Made by a program: the position numbers and the translations under genes. Below, piece after piece: positions 1-9,341 of a DNA stretch of 64,000 nucleotides. Source of the DNA: Bacillota bacterium (GTDB taxonomy: Bacteria > Bacillota > Clostridia > DSM-8532); contig JAEZTB010000066.1 of assembly GCA_023443745.1 (NCBI GenBank), forward strand, positions 1-64,000. The letters are read 5' to 3'. Positions within the stretch are counted from its first letter, which is position 1. Every line of letters begins with the position of its first letter. The notes beneath the pieces were generated by a model that was given only the letters and a program-made list of their open reading frames with translations, searched no databases and was not told the DNA's origin.

Positions 1-58
1 CGAGGTGTGCTTGGAGATAAGTTTGAAAGAGAGAAGGTTTTTTAAACCCATTTTAAGA

Positions 59-120
59 AGGAGGGGGTGACATTTTCGCTGAATAAACCCCTCCTCTCTA
101 GGGTGACATTTTCGCTGAAT
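59..120 (+). repeat. Related IS right-end copy upstream of the main insertion sequence
   Basis: Two copies of a TGACATTTTCGCTGAAT box lie about 36 bp apart here. The right end of the complete element (1520-1580) has the same layout, with two TGACATTTT boxes about 39 bp apart. The first box sits between 8-bp arms AGGAGGGG (59-66) and CCCCTCCT (88-95). I read this as the right end of a second, related element whose body lies before the window start. It is not identical to the right end at 1520-1580, so it is not a simple local duplication. Confidence 0.55.
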
Positions 121-146
121 ATTGACAGCGCTTTTACGCAGGGTTG
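121..146 (+). repeat. 26-bp direct repeat, left copy
   Basis: This 26-bp stretch, starting ATTGACAGCG and ending CAGGGTTG, recurs exactly at 1581-1606 on the other side of the insertion sequence. A duplication this long fits the long target duplications known for the IS1202 group. Because a related right end also precedes this copy, it could instead be part of the right end of both elements. A TTGACA hexamer (122-127) with TGTAGT 17 bp downstream (145-150) could supply a promoter for the transposase. Confidence 0.7.
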
Positions 147-1580
147 TAGTTAGTCAGTGATAATGTCATAGTATAACTCTTCAGCAAAAATGTCATCCCC
201 TGAATTATAATCAGAGGATGAAGATTTATATGAGTAAAGAAGAAGCAAGAAAAATTACCATTATAGAAGAACTTATCAACGGTAGGTTCACAAACAAAGA
301 AGCTGCATTACGTCTGGATCTTAGCATTCGTCAAATCCAAAGGTTGAAAGCGGAGGCAACCAGGAACGGAGCTACCAACATACTGCACAAGCGAAGAGGG
401 ATGAAACCAGCCAACAGCCTTGATCCTGTAATTGTGGACAAGATTGTTTACACTTACCAAAACGAGCTCAAAGACTACAATTTCTGCCATGCAACCGATG
501 TCCTGGCCGAAGATAAAGGAGTCTTTGTTTCTATCAGCAGCGTATCCCGCTATCTGAAAGCAAACGGCATTCGTTCGCCAAAGGCCAAAAGACGTCCTAA
601 AAAGCATCGTTCAAGAAATGCAAGACCTTGCGAAGGAGAATTGATTCAGATGGATGCCTCTAAGTTTGACTGGCTTAGCAACGGTACTTATTTACACCTG
701 CATGGTGCTGTGGATGATGCCACAGGAAAGGTTCTTGCTCTCTATTTCAGCCGCGAAGAAACCTTTGACAGTTATTGTGAGCTTATGTTCCAGATGAATC
801 GAGACGATCATCTTCCTCGGGAAATCTACACCGATGGCCGAACTGTTTTCTGTTACAACAGCAATAGGAAGAATAAACTGTCTTTAGAGGATGAATTAGC
901 CGGTGTGTTCGAGAAAAAGACCCAATTCGCAAGAGCCATGTCGGATCTCGGCATCCTATTGATCATTGCACACTCTCCTCAGGCCAAGGGTTCCATTGAG
1001 CGCCTTTGGGGTACTCTCCAGGACCGTTTAGCCAAGGACATGAAACGTCATGGTATCACTACCATTGAGCAGGCTAATATTTTCCTTAAACGCTACATTA
1101 ACTACTACAACCGCAAGTTCTCTGTCCAGGCAGTCAAGCCCGAGAAGGCTTATCTCCCCAAGTGTGATACAGATAGGCTTCGTATCCTTCTTTCTAAGCA
1201 CGAAACCCGTATGCTTGACTCCGGACTGTCCTTCTCTTTCAAGGGTTACAAATATGTCCTGCCTATGCTTGCTAATGGTAAAAAGATACCTGCATCCCCT
1301 CGTGATACTTTAACTGTCGCAACCAGTCCTAGCATCGGGATACAGGCTATCTTTAAGGGGTTAGTCTTTCAACCTGTCCAGATAAAAAAACAACCCAAAG
1401 CCACTATATTACAAAAATCCAATTCACACAACCATGCGAAGCTAAACCATCTTCCACAAGAGGATTCCACTGTCACACATCCTTGGCGCAGGCATACAAA
1501 CATGTTCTACTCAAAGAACAAGAGGGGTGACATTTTACCTGATCAGTTATGCTCAGTTACCCATGACATTTTCGCTGACC
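147..1580 (+). mobile_element. IS1202/ISNCY-type insertion sequence
   Basis: The element is about 1.43 kb with one transposase gene. Imperfect terminal inverted repeats are visible at 153-169 (GTCAGTGATAATGTCAT) and, as the reverse complement, at 1563-1579 (GTCAGCGAAAATGTCAT), matching at 15 of 17 positions. A second, inner inverted pair is formed by the AATGTCA(T/C)CCCC boxes near 188-200 and 1521-1531. Exact 26-bp direct repeats flank the element. The precise ends are uncertain by a few bases, because six bases separate the left inverted repeat from the direct repeat but only one on the right. Confidence 0.75.
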
Positions 1581-1585
1581 ATTGA
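218..1585 (+). CDS. IS1202/ISNCY-type DDE transposase
   Basis: 455-residue transposase that would cut and join the ends of the surrounding insertion sequence. The N-terminus (about residues 5-60) is a helix-turn-helix with the phrase LDLSIRQIQRLKAEA. A second helical DNA-binding stretch follows up to about residue 130. An RNase H-like catalytic core begins at LIQMDASKFDWL (first Asp). The second Asp is in EIYTDGRTVF and the Glu in SPQAKGSIERLWGTLQDRL. The frame looks intact and full length. The last codon and the TGA stop (1583-1585) lie beyond the right inverted repeat, inside the 26-bp direct repeat, so flanking DNA supplies the end of the protein. Family assignment is by recognised motifs, not by search. 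Confidence 0.88.
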   Translation: MKIYMSKEEARKITIIEELINGRFTNKEAALRLDLSIRQIQRLKAEATRNGATNILHKRRGMKPANSLDPVIVDKIVYTYQNELKDYNFCHATDVLAEDKGVFVSISSVSRYLKANGIRSPKAKRRPKKHRSRNARPCEGELIQMDASKFDWLSNGTYLHLHGAVDDATGKVLALYFSREETFDSYCELMFQMNRDDHLPREIYTDGRTVFCYNSNRKNKLSLEDELAGVFEKKTQFARAMSDLGILLIIAHSPQAKGSIERLWGTLQDRLAKDMKRHGITTIEQANIFLKRYINYYNRKFSVQAVKPEKAYLPKCDTDRLRILLSKHETRMLDSGLSFSFKGYKYVLPMLANGKKIPASPRDTLTVATSPSIGIQAIFKGLVFQPVQIKKQPKATILQKSNSHNHAKLNHLPQEDSTVTHPWRRHTNMFYSKNKRGDILPDQLCSVTHDIFADH

Positions 1586-1606
1586 CAGCGCTTTTACGCA
1601 GGGTTG
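1581..1606 (+). repeat. 26-bp direct repeat, right copy
   Basis: Exact copy of 121-146, directly after the right end of the insertion sequence. It contains the stop codon of the transposase. The bases on either side of the two copies differ, so the repeat is exactly 26 bp. A shorter block TGACATTTTCGCTGA also precedes both copies. Confidence 0.7.
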
Positions 1607-1911
1607 ATGAACGCTTGTGATTGACTTTTAAAGCTCTCGTCATTAAGACTTCTATCCGATTAATGGATCCGTTGAGGTTCATGAAAAAGTAAGTAGCAAT
1701 ATTTACTATAGATTCTGGATCTTCACCTACTTGGAGGTCGTTATTTTATTAAACCCCTCATCTTAATCTTTTTGTATATTTTTTTATACATCCAAAACCG
1801 TGTACCAGCCTTCTTTTCCACCGAAAAGGCAAGTATTTACAGCCCTTTTATGTTTGAAGTTATTGTACATCAATATTACAATAGTAGTGTTGCCTTTTAT
1901 CATTAGGAAGG
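1607..1911 (+). promoter_or_regulatory. Intergenic region with promoter for the MATE gene
   Basis: About 300 bp without a credible gene. The best promoter is TTGAAG (1854-1859), a 17-bp spacer and TACAAT (1877-1882), which would start transcription about 20 bp before the MATE start. Nothing else is recognisable in the AT-rich upstream part. Confidence 0.5.
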
Positions 1912-3333
1912 ATGGTACGTTTTTTGTTTCAGCTTTTCAAACGCAAAGATTCGACAGATCTCTCCCGCAGCATGTGGCACGAGGTAAAGTCCATCACATG
2001 GCCCGCATTCATAGAATTGGTTATGTCCACTTTATTCGGTATGGTGGATATGATCATGGTAGGACAGCTCAGTTCAGCATCGATAGCCGCCGTTGGGCTT
2101 ACTAATCAACCCTTTATGCTGTTATTGGCCATTTTTGCGGCGGTCAATGTCGGTACAACAACCCTGGTGGCATGGAATATTGGTGCCGGTAATAGCAAGA
2201 GCGCTTCAGCTGTCACAAGACAGACTCTCATTGTGAACATTATTCTCGGGATATTCATGAGTGTAATAGGCATTATTTTGGCCGGTCCCGTCGTTACTTT
2301 CATGGGTGCGGAGGCTGACACCATAAAGGATGCAACCGCATATTTCCAGATTGTTTCCGGAGGGTTGGCTTTTCAAGCTGTTACCATGGGTATTACCGCT
2401 GCGCTGAGAGGCGCCGGAGAAACGAAGCTGCCTATGCTCTACAACATTGGCAGCAACCTTTTAAATGTTTTTGGTAACTATGTCCTTATATATGGAAAGC
2501 TCGGTTTCCCAAAATGGGGAGTAGCAGGAGCGGCTGTGTCCACTACTTTTTCAAGAATGGTAGCCTGTGCCATTGCCATCTATATCATTTACTCCAAAAA
2601 ATTCGTTATCTCCATCAGCATTAAAGAAAGCTACCGATTTGATAAAGATATTTTAAAGAAGGTTTTTAAAATAGGCTTGCCATCGGCTCTTGAACAGTTT
2701 GTGATTCAGGGCGGACTTGTTATGTTTGCCCGCATAGTTTCAAGTCTGGGCACTGCAGGGTTTGCGGCTCATCAGATAGGACTTAATATCTCCGGTTTGA
2801 CCTTTGCGCCCAGCATGGCGTGCGGGGTTGCAGCTACAACTCTTGTAGGTCAAAGCCTTGGGGCTAATGAGGAGGAAAAGGCTAAAAAATACGCCGATGT
2901 CATTCATCATATGTCAATTGTCATTGCCTGCATTATGGGATTGGTTTTTGTTATTTTCTCGCATCCTCTTGCACGTTTATATACCAAGGAGCTGGAAGTG
3001 GCAGCAATGGCGGGTATTGTGCTTAAAATATTAGCTTTGGCACAGCCCGGACAATCGACACAGCTCAGTTTAGCCGGGGCCCTAAGGGGTGCCGGTGACA
3101 CCATGTACCCTCTCTATGCCTCTATTTTTGGTATATGGGTTTTCCGTGTTGTGGTTGCCTATGTCTTTGTGAGTGTATTCCAATGGGGACTCATAGGGGC
3201 ATGGGTAGCTTTAGTGATTGATCAATATGCACGGGCTTCCATTGTTTATCTCAGATATCGCTCGGGGAAATGGAAGCATATGAAGAATCGTGCTGTAGAG
3301 AATGAAGATTTGGAGCCTGTTTCTGAGGCTTGA
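1912..3333 (+). CDS. MATE family multidrug efflux transporter
   Basis: 473-residue integral membrane protein of the multidrug and toxic compound extrusion family, expected to export cationic compounds in exchange for Na+ or H+. The usual two-fold six-helix pattern is visible. Family phrases include MVDMIMVGQLSSASIAAVGL near the N-terminus and AALRGAGETKLPM. The second half repeats the latter as GALRGAGDTMYPL. Length fits the family. The ATG at 1912 is only one base after AGGAAGG (1905-1911), which is tight; the in-frame TTG at 1924 is an alternative start. It stands alone between the insertion sequence and the kinase gene, and no regulator adjoins it. The exported compound is unknown. Confidence 0.9.
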   Translation: MVRFLFQLFKRKDSTDLSRSMWHEVKSITWPAFIELVMSTLFGMVDMIMVGQLSSASIAAVGLTNQPFMLLLAIFAAVNVGTTTLVAWNIGAGNSKSASAVTRQTLIVNIILGIFMSVIGIILAGPVVTFMGAEADTIKDATAYFQIVSGGLAFQAVTMGITAALRGAGETKLPMLYNIGSNLLNVFGNYVLIYGKLGFPKWGVAGAAVSTTFSRMVACAIAIYIIYSKKFVISISIKESYRFDKDILKKVFKIGLPSALEQFVIQGGLVMFARIVSSLGTAGFAAHQIGLNISGLTFAPSMACGVAATTLVGQSLGANEEEKAKKYADVIHHMSIVIACIMGLVFVIFSHPLARLYTKELEVAAMAGIVLKILALAQPGQSTQLSLAGALRGAGDTMYPLYASIFGIWVFRVVVAYVFVSVFQWGLIGAWVALVIDQYARASIVYLRYRSGKWKHMKNRAVENEDLEPVSEA

Positions 3334-3473
3334 TACATTAATTACAAATACTGGTTTCCAAAGCGGTTTTATGATAGAATGAGTAATCAACTTGGGCTGC
3401 TATTTATAGTGAAGACCGCTAAAGCAAGCTTCCTTTTGGATGAATATTCTTTGGATAAAAAAGAGGTAGTGCT

Positions 3474-5258
3474 TTGGGATCGGGAAACAGTTTTCTTTAC
3501 AGGATCGGGAAAAACCTTGCGAACTTGAAAATAAGCAGCAGAATTATGCTGATTTACGGGTTTTTTGTTATATTCTCATTGTCCTTAAGCAGCATTATCT
3601 ATCAGAGCGTGTACTATAACGCAATGGTAAACAAGATTAGTGAAGTATCCATGCAGAACCTGCAAACTCTGGAGGTTAACGTTAATGCGTTAATTGAAAA
3701 TGCAGACTATTGCTCAAACTTGATCCTTTCCGACCCAACTGTGCAGGACTGCCTTACCAATTCCGGTGATAACTTCCCCTTGAAATTAAAAATGAGCTAT
3801 TTTCTGCGTCGTATGATGGCGATTACTCCAAACATATCGGCGATTTTTATTATGGATAATTTCCAACAGAGATACTTTACCAACAGGGCATCTGAAGGGA
3901 ATCTGCCAATAGAAATCGACTATGGAAATAAAGAAAGATGGTTTCCCGAAATACAGAACAAAAAGGGCGGAATGGTCATCAAGCTGAACGGTGGTAATGT
4001 TTTTCTTGAGAAAAGGAAAGAGAAATTTCTTTCCTGTATGAAGATTATAAGCAATATCGAAAGCCAAATCCCTATTGGTATGATTATTATCAATATCAGT
4101 GAGCACGACATTAAAAGAATATTCGGTAAAACTCTTGGCAAGAGCGACTCCATTACGATTCTGAGGGATGAAAACGACAATGAGATCATACCCTCAGGTT
4201 ATACCAGCAATCCAAAAGTTGAAGACCTCATCCATTCATTTAAAGGAAAAGGCTCTGGAACCGAGGTCATTGAGCTTGGGGCTAAGAAGCACCTTTTATC
4301 CTATTTGAAATTAAGCAAATATGACTGGAAATTGATCAGCATCATACCGTTTGCTGAAGTTCCGCAGGAACACCTGTATTCGGGCCTCATTTTTTTAATT
4401 GTCATCATTGCAAACGGAATTCTGATATTTATCATCTCCGTATTTATGGCGCGGACTATAACCAAGCCAATAGATATTCTGTTAAGGTCTATGAAGGAAA
4501 ACGAAAGAGGAGAGCTGAAGGAAGCCAGCTTTACATCAACGATCGTGGAGTTTTCAAAGCTAAGAGACGGCTATAATGCTATGATTATCAAGATCAAGGA
4601 GTTGCTTGAAAGAATCATCAAAGAGCAGAGGACTAAAAGAAAGGCCGAGCTTGAAGTGCTCCATGCGCAGATAAAGCCTCATTTTCTCTATAATACCATT
4701 GATACCATCAATTCTCTTGCCATGATGGGAAAGAATGAGGAAGTCTGTACCGCGCTAACCTCTTTAGGGCAGTATTATAGAACAAGTCTCAGCAAAGGGC
4801 GTGAGATGATAACCGTGGAAGAAGAGATTGAAACGGTAAAGAACTACTTGGCTATACAAAAAATCAGGTATGGCGATATTTTCTCCGCTGAAATAAATGC
4901 TGATCCAGACGTGTTGAAGTATCCTGTTTTGAAGCTTGTACTCCAGCCTTTGGCTGAGAATTCCTTATATCATGGCATCAAGCCTAAAGGAGAGCATGGA
5001 AATATAATGATCAGCGCAAGCCTCTCAAATGATAACATTGTGCTTACAGTCGAGGATGACGGGGTAGGCATGGATCAGGAAGTTATAGATAAGATTCTCA
5101 AGGGGGATATGAAGGCCGGCGGCAGCTTCGGCCTGAGAGGAACCATGGAAAGACTGCGCATATTCTATGACAGAAAAAATGTAATTGATATCATAAGCCG
5201 TGAAAATGAAGGTACAAAAATAATCATTTCAGTCCCTATTAAAGGAGAATTCCAATGA
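3474..5258 (+). CDS. YesM-like sensor histidine kinase
   Basis: 594-residue membrane sensor kinase of the LytS/YesM class that pairs with AraC-type regulators controlling sugar importers. A first membrane helix lies at about 20-42. An extracytoplasmic Cache-like sensing region follows to about 300, then a second helix (about 300-322) and a HAMP segment. The phosphoacceptor box is HAQIKPHFLYNTID with His403. The C-terminal ATPase domain has N and G boxes in PLAENSLYHGIKPKG, VEDDGVGMD and GSFGLRGTMERL. The start is TTG with AGAGGT six bases upstream. Its stop overlaps the next gene's start by four bases (ATGA), indicating translational coupling. The ligand is probably the sugar carried by the importer downstream, which is inference. 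Confidence 0.9.
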   Translation: MGSGNSFLYRIGKNLANLKISSRIMLIYGFFVIFSLSLSSIIYQSVYYNAMVNKISEVSMQNLQTLEVNVNALIENADYCSNLILSDPTVQDCLTNSGDNFPLKLKMSYFLRRMMAITPNISAIFIMDNFQQRYFTNRASEGNLPIEIDYGNKERWFPEIQNKKGGMVIKLNGGNVFLEKRKEKFLSCMKIISNIESQIPIGMIIINISEHDIKRIFGKTLGKSDSITILRDENDNEIIPSGYTSNPKVEDLIHSFKGKGSGTEVIELGAKKHLLSYLKLSKYDWKLISIIPFAEVPQEHLYSGLIFLIVIIANGILIFIISVFMARTITKPIDILLRSMKENERGELKEASFTSTIVEFSKLRDGYNAMIIKIKELLERIIKEQRTKRKAELEVLHAQIKPHFLYNTIDTINSLAMMGKNEEVCTALTSLGQYYRTSLSKGREMITVEEEIETVKNYLAIQKIRYGDIFSAEINADPDVLKYPVLKLVLQPLAENSLYHGIKPKGEHGNIMISASLSNDNIVLTVEDDGVGMDQEVIDKILKGDMKAGGSFGLRGTMERLRIFYDRKNVIDIISRENEGTKIIISVPIKGEFQ

Positions 5259-6862
5259 GCGGCAGCAAAATAAAAGTCATGCTTGTCGATGATGAATACC
5301 TGGTAAGGGAGCGTCTATTAAGAAGCATTAGCTGGGAGACCCATGGCATGGAAATTGTGGCAGAGGCCGGAAGCAGCTTGGAAGCACTAGAAATAATTGA
5401 TGAGGTGGTTCCGGATATTATTTTTGCGGATATCTGCATGCCTTTTATGGACGGCATAGAACTCAGCGGGTTGGTATTGAAAAAATACCCCCAGATTAAA
5501 ATCATCATCCTGACGGGGCATGAAGAATTTGAATATGCCAAAAGAAGCATCCGGATCGGAATCGAGGATTTCATCAGTAAGCCTGTTAATGTTGCTGAAA
5601 TCAATGAGGCGCTTCGGAAGGTCAAATCCAGAATCGAACAGGAACGCTTATTTCAGGATCATTATGAGGAGATCAAAAAAAACCTTGAAGAGAACATGCC
5701 CTATTTAAAGGAAAAGTTCCTTAATCAACTGGTTTTAAGTAATGTCACTCAGGGAGAAATAAAAAAGAAGCTCGATTTCTTTCAAATGCAGATGCCCCAA
5801 AATCACTTTCAGGTCGCCCTGCTGGAATTAACGGACGGATGCGATGGAACAGAAACAGAAGAAAAGCTGCTGGTGCTTTCTCTAAAGGGCATGGATTTGA
5901 TCGACAACTACCTGAAGGCTTATGAGCATATCTTCCGTTTCATTGATAATAGTGGGAGAATCGCACTGCTAAACAATAATGAAAGCACAAACATGGAGGA
6001 TCTATGCGAAGCTTTGAGAAATATGCTTATTAGCTGCCTGCAATGCAATGTATCCATTGGAGTTGGTAATAGCTATTCGGAGACCTCTTCTGTACAGCTT
6101 TCATATAAAGAGGCGCTGAATGCGCTTGAGTACAAAGTGGTGGAGGGTGAGAACCAGGTCATCTGCTACAATGATATTGGCGTCTCATCCGATCATTATA
6201 TTTCTATTAAAAACAGTGATTTGGATAATCTTGCTTTCTATATGCGGGCTGAAATGGTGGACAAGGCCATTGAAATGGTGAGTATGCTCTTTGATTTTCA
6301 AAGCTGTAAAGCCTCAGTTGTAAAAGGAGAAATTCGGGTTATTTCTTCCACCGTCATTTCTTTGATCCTGAGCGTGATAACCTCAATGGATATCAATCAG
6401 GATGAGGTTTTCGAGCCTGGGAGAAATCCATATGATTATATCTTCAAGGCGGGTAATCTACCGGATATGAAGACATATCTCCAGGATAAGGTCATAAAGG
6501 TAATCAATCTGATCCGGAAAGTGAAAGCCGACGAAACAAGCAAGGCCATGGAAATGATCCTGAAGTATGTCTCGGATAACATACACAAAAGTGATCTGTC
6601 GCTTAAGGGCCTGGCAAATGAATTCTATATGAACTATAGCTATTTGAGCAGAAAATTCAAGCAAAAAACAGGCAGCACCTTCAGTGAGTATGTGATGAAG
6701 CTGAGGATGTCCATGGCGGAAAAAATTATCCGGGAAACCGATAAAAAAGCTTACCAGGTGGCTGAAATGATAGGCATTCCGGATCCGCATTATTTCAACA
6801 TTTGTTTCAAAAAGTATACCAATTTGTCCATCAGTGATTTTCGAAGAATTCATTGCCGTTAA
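5255..6862 (+). CDS. YesN-like response regulator, AraC-type
   Basis: 535-residue response regulator. The receiver domain (about 1-122) has the acidic pair D12-D13, probable phosphorylated D59 in FADICMPFMDG, the T of LTGHEEFEYA and the K of ISKPV. A long middle region without clear motifs links it to a C-terminal AraC/XylS double helix-turn-helix (about 430-535) with DLSLKGLANEFYMNYSYLSRKFKQ and DPHYFNICFKKYTNLSISDFRR. Start ATG overlaps the kinase stop and has AAAGGAG upstream. It probably activates the promoter of the binding protein gene 125 bp downstream, as YesN-type regulators usually control the adjacent importer. Confidence 0.9.
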   Translation: MSGSKIKVMLVDDEYLVRERLLRSISWETHGMEIVAEAGSSLEALEIIDEVVPDIIFADICMPFMDGIELSGLVLKKYPQIKIIILTGHEEFEYAKRSIRIGIEDFISKPVNVAEINEALRKVKSRIEQERLFQDHYEEIKKNLEENMPYLKEKFLNQLVLSNVTQGEIKKKLDFFQMQMPQNHFQVALLELTDGCDGTETEEKLLVLSLKGMDLIDNYLKAYEHIFRFIDNSGRIALLNNNESTNMEDLCEALRNMLISCLQCNVSIGVGNSYSETSSVQLSYKEALNALEYKVVEGENQVICYNDIGVSSDHYISIKNSDLDNLAFYMRAEMVDKAIEMVSMLFDFQSCKASVVKGEIRVISSTVISLILSVITSMDINQDEVFEPGRNPYDYIFKAGNLPDMKTYLQDKVIKVINLIRKVKADETSKAMEMILKYVSDNIHKSDLSLKGLANEFYMNYSYLSRKFKQKTGSTFSEYVMKLRMSMAEKIIRETDKKAYQVAEMIGIPDPHYFNICFKKYTNLSISDFRRIHCR

Positions 6863-6986
6863 TATTAAGTCCCTTTATCAAGTAGTAAAAAATTTAACCC
6901 TTTTAAGTCATTATTTTGCATTTTAGAAGAATATCCATCCTTATAAAATGAAATTGTAAAGATTTTCAAACGAGGAGGATTAAGAG

Positions 6987-8348
6987 ATGAAAAAACTGTC
7001 CAGGTTTGTTTGTATCTTACTTGTATGGGTTATGATTTTCTCCATGGCTGGCTGCGGAGAGCAAAAGACCAATTCAGGGAATACGGGTGTGACCCCTAAT
7101 GCAAGCGGCACACCTAAGGATTCACCTCAGACTTCCAGCGCTCAGCCATCGGAAACTACACCCGCTGAGCCCATCAAACTGACTCTTTGGGACTATATGT
7201 CCAGTGATGAGGACTCCAGGGTATTGAGACCTATTTTGGAAAAATGGGCGGAGGAAAATCCCAACATCATTATCGAGAGAGATTTTGTCAGCGTTGAGGA
7301 TCACAAGATCAAGCTTAAGACGTCAATATCGGTAAATTCCGCTGCGGATATCTTTATCAGTTGGGGCGGCGGCTTCTCAAAACCTTTTGTGGATGCAGGA
7401 AAGGTTCTTCAACTGGATGATTACATATCGGATGACCTAAAAAGCAGATTTATCCCTGCCTATAATGAAGCCATGACCTATGACGGAAAGCTGTATGGGC
7501 TTCCCTTTAACGGGTGGGTCGGAATTCTCTTCTGTAACAGTGAACTGTTCGAAAAAAATGGTATAGCCTATCCTGAAACATTTGATGATCTTCTCTCCGC
7601 AGTAGGCAAATTCCGAGAAAAGGGAATCAACCCGCTTGCGGTAGGCGTTAATGAAACCTGGACTGCGGCCCTGTATCATAATGTCATTGCTCTCAGAACA
7701 GCAGGTTCAGAGGCCAGCATGGCTGCCTTAACTGATAAGGGATCCTTCAATACCCCTGAAATGAAGGACTCCATTGCCAAGCTGAGCCAGTTGATTAAGG
7801 CAAATGCATTCATGGATGGGCATATGGGACTAAACTATGACGAGACCAGATCACAATTCAAACAGGGACAGGTAGCTATGATATTTGACGGTTCATGGTT
7901 TGCCGGCGAATGTGAAACAGATGACTGTATGGTTAAGGGCAAGGTGGTTCCTAAGAAATTCCCTGTTATTACAGGAGGAAAAGGTAAAGCTACCGAATAC
8001 CTTGGCGGATCCATCGACTGCTTCATGGTCAGCGCCAATACCAAATACCCAAAAGAAGCAGTAAAGGCTCTTGAATACATATGCTTCAACCATTCGACAC
8101 AGGGCTATTACAATGGACTTGGGATGCCTGTATACAAAGACGAGTTTGATAATACCAAGCTTGACAGAGTTACGGCTGAAATAAACGAATTGGTGAAGGA
8201 TGCCGAAAAGTATCAGCTGGCATGGGATACGATTCTTTCGGAAGGCGATACCCAAATTATGCTTGAGCTCGTAGCAGATGTATTCACCGGAAAAACGACT
8301 CCGGAAATGTTTGCAGAAAAAATGCAAAAAATCAACGATGCAAAATAG
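6987..8348 (+). CDS. Sugar ABC transporter substrate-binding lipoprotein
   Basis: 453-residue family 1 extracellular solute-binding protein. The signal peptide ends in a lipobox SMAGC with lipidated C23, followed by a Ser/Thr/Pro-rich linker to about residue 60. Mature-domain phrases include LTLWDYMSSDEDSRVL near the N-terminus, KLYGLPFNGWVGILFCNSELF and GQVAMIFDGSWFAGE. A strong AGGAGG lies seven bases before the ATG. It is the first gene of a three-gene CUT1 importer directly downstream of its likely two-component controller. The sugar cannot be read from the sequence; an oligosaccharide is likely from the family. Confidence 0.88.
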   Translation: MKKLSRFVCILLVWVMIFSMAGCGEQKTNSGNTGVTPNASGTPKDSPQTSSAQPSETTPAEPIKLTLWDYMSSDEDSRVLRPILEKWAEENPNIIIERDFVSVEDHKIKLKTSISVNSAADIFISWGGGFSKPFVDAGKVLQLDDYISDDLKSRFIPAYNEAMTYDGKLYGLPFNGWVGILFCNSELFEKNGIAYPETFDDLLSAVGKFREKGINPLAVGVNETWTAALYHNVIALRTAGSEASMAALTDKGSFNTPEMKDSIAKLSQLIKANAFMDGHMGLNYDETRSQFKQGQVAMIFDGSWFAGECETDDCMVKGKVVPKKFPVITGGKGKATEYLGGSIDCFMVSANTKYPKEAVKALEYICFNHSTQGYYNGLGMPVYKDEFDNTKLDRVTAEINELVKDAEKYQLAWDTILSEGDTQIMLELVADVFTGKTTPEMFAEKMQKINDAK

Positions 8349-8369
8349 ATATCAGGTATTTTCTTTAGT

Positions 8370-8394
8370 ATCTGGAGGCCACGTGCCTCCAGAT
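8370..8394 (+). promoter_or_regulatory. Intercistronic hairpin after the binding protein gene
   Basis: Perfect 10-bp stem ATCTGGAGGC/GCCTCCAGAT with a 5-base loop. No T-run follows, so it probably stabilises the binding-protein mRNA or partly attenuates read-through rather than ending transcription. Such hairpins raise binding protein over permease output. Confidence 0.6.
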
Positions 8395-8435
8395 GCTTCT
8401 AATGGGTCTCTATTTACTTGAAGGAGAGCGGCATA

Positions 8436-9326
8436 GTGGATAAGGTTTTTAAAAACAAACTGGCCATATTTACTTTTGTATTTCCGGCCTTTGCCGTGTT
8501 TTGCGGAATTATAATCGTATCCATATTTTTCTCAGGATACTACAGCCTCCATGATTGGGACGGAATCGGCGATAAAACATTTATCGGTTTTGAAAATTAC
8601 AAAGAACTGTTTTTTGGGCCGGAAAGCGGCGTTATTATAAAATCATTCGTCAATACACTCTTGCTGGCGTTTCTGACGGTAATCATTCAACTTCCCCTGG
8701 CGATGCTACTCGCGATCATTCTGGCCAATGGAATTAAAGGCGAGGGATTCTACAGAACAGTGCTCTTTGTTCCAGTTGTACTGTCCGCTGTTGTCATTGG
8801 ATTTCTATGGAGGCAATTATACCACCCAACTCTAGGCCTAATTAATGTTGTGTTGAAAGGTCTCGGGTTGGAATCCTTGACCAGAACGTGGCTGGGTGAT
8901 ACAAATACGGCATTGATTGCTGTCATGATTCCAATTATCTGGCAGTGGATCGGATATCATATGCTGCTGATGTATGCATCGGTAAAATCCATTCCCAAGG
9001 ACATTAAGGAAGCCGCCTATATTGACGGAGCCAGTGGGGTTAAAGCGGCCTTAAAAATAACCATCCCTTTGATCAGACCTATAATAAAGGTCTGCGTAAT
9101 ATTTGCCGTTATTGGGTCATTGCAAGCTTTTGACATGGTCTATGTCCTGACAAACGGCGGACCGTCCCATGCCAGTGAAGTTCCAAGCACCCTCTTGTAC
9201 AGGATGCTTTTCCATAGTAACCAATATGGTTTCGGAAGTGCTTTATCCATGTTCATTGTAGTTGAATGCTTGTTTATAACGGTTTTTATTCAAAAGCTTT
9301 TTAAGGTGGAAGAGATAACCTATTAG
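8436..9326 (+). CDS. Sugar ABC transporter permease, MalF/UgpA type
   Basis: About 296-residue CUT1 permease with six predicted membrane helices. The conserved cytoplasmic EAA loop reads KEAAYIDGASGVKAALKITIPLI, which contacts the ATPase. I choose GTG 8436 as start because AAGGAG lies nine bases upstream; the upstream in-frame TTG (8418) immediately precedes that ribosome binding site. Forms a heterodimer with the next permease and receives substrate from the upstream lipoprotein. No ATPase gene accompanies it. Confidence 0.88.
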   Translation: MDKVFKNKLAIFTFVFPAFAVFCGIIIVSIFFSGYYSLHDWDGIGDKTFIGFENYKELFFGPESGVIIKSFVNTLLLAFLTVIIQLPLAMLLAIILANGIKGEGFYRTVLFVPVVLSAVVIGFLWRQLYHPTLGLINVVLKGLGLESLTRTWLGDTNTALIAVMIPIIWQWIGYHMLLMYASVKSIPKDIKEAAYIDGASGVKAALKITIPLIRPIIKVCVIFAVIGSLQAFDMVYVLTNGGPSHASEVPSTLLYRMLFHSNQYGFGSALSMFIVVECLFITVFIQKLFKVEEITY

Positions 9327-9341
9327 AAAGTGGGATCGCAG

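Noticed and set aside
121..146. 26-bp repeat as a chromosomal dif/Xer site
   Set aside because: It lacks the two paired Xer-binding arms and the AT-rich centre; it reads as a target duplication or element end.
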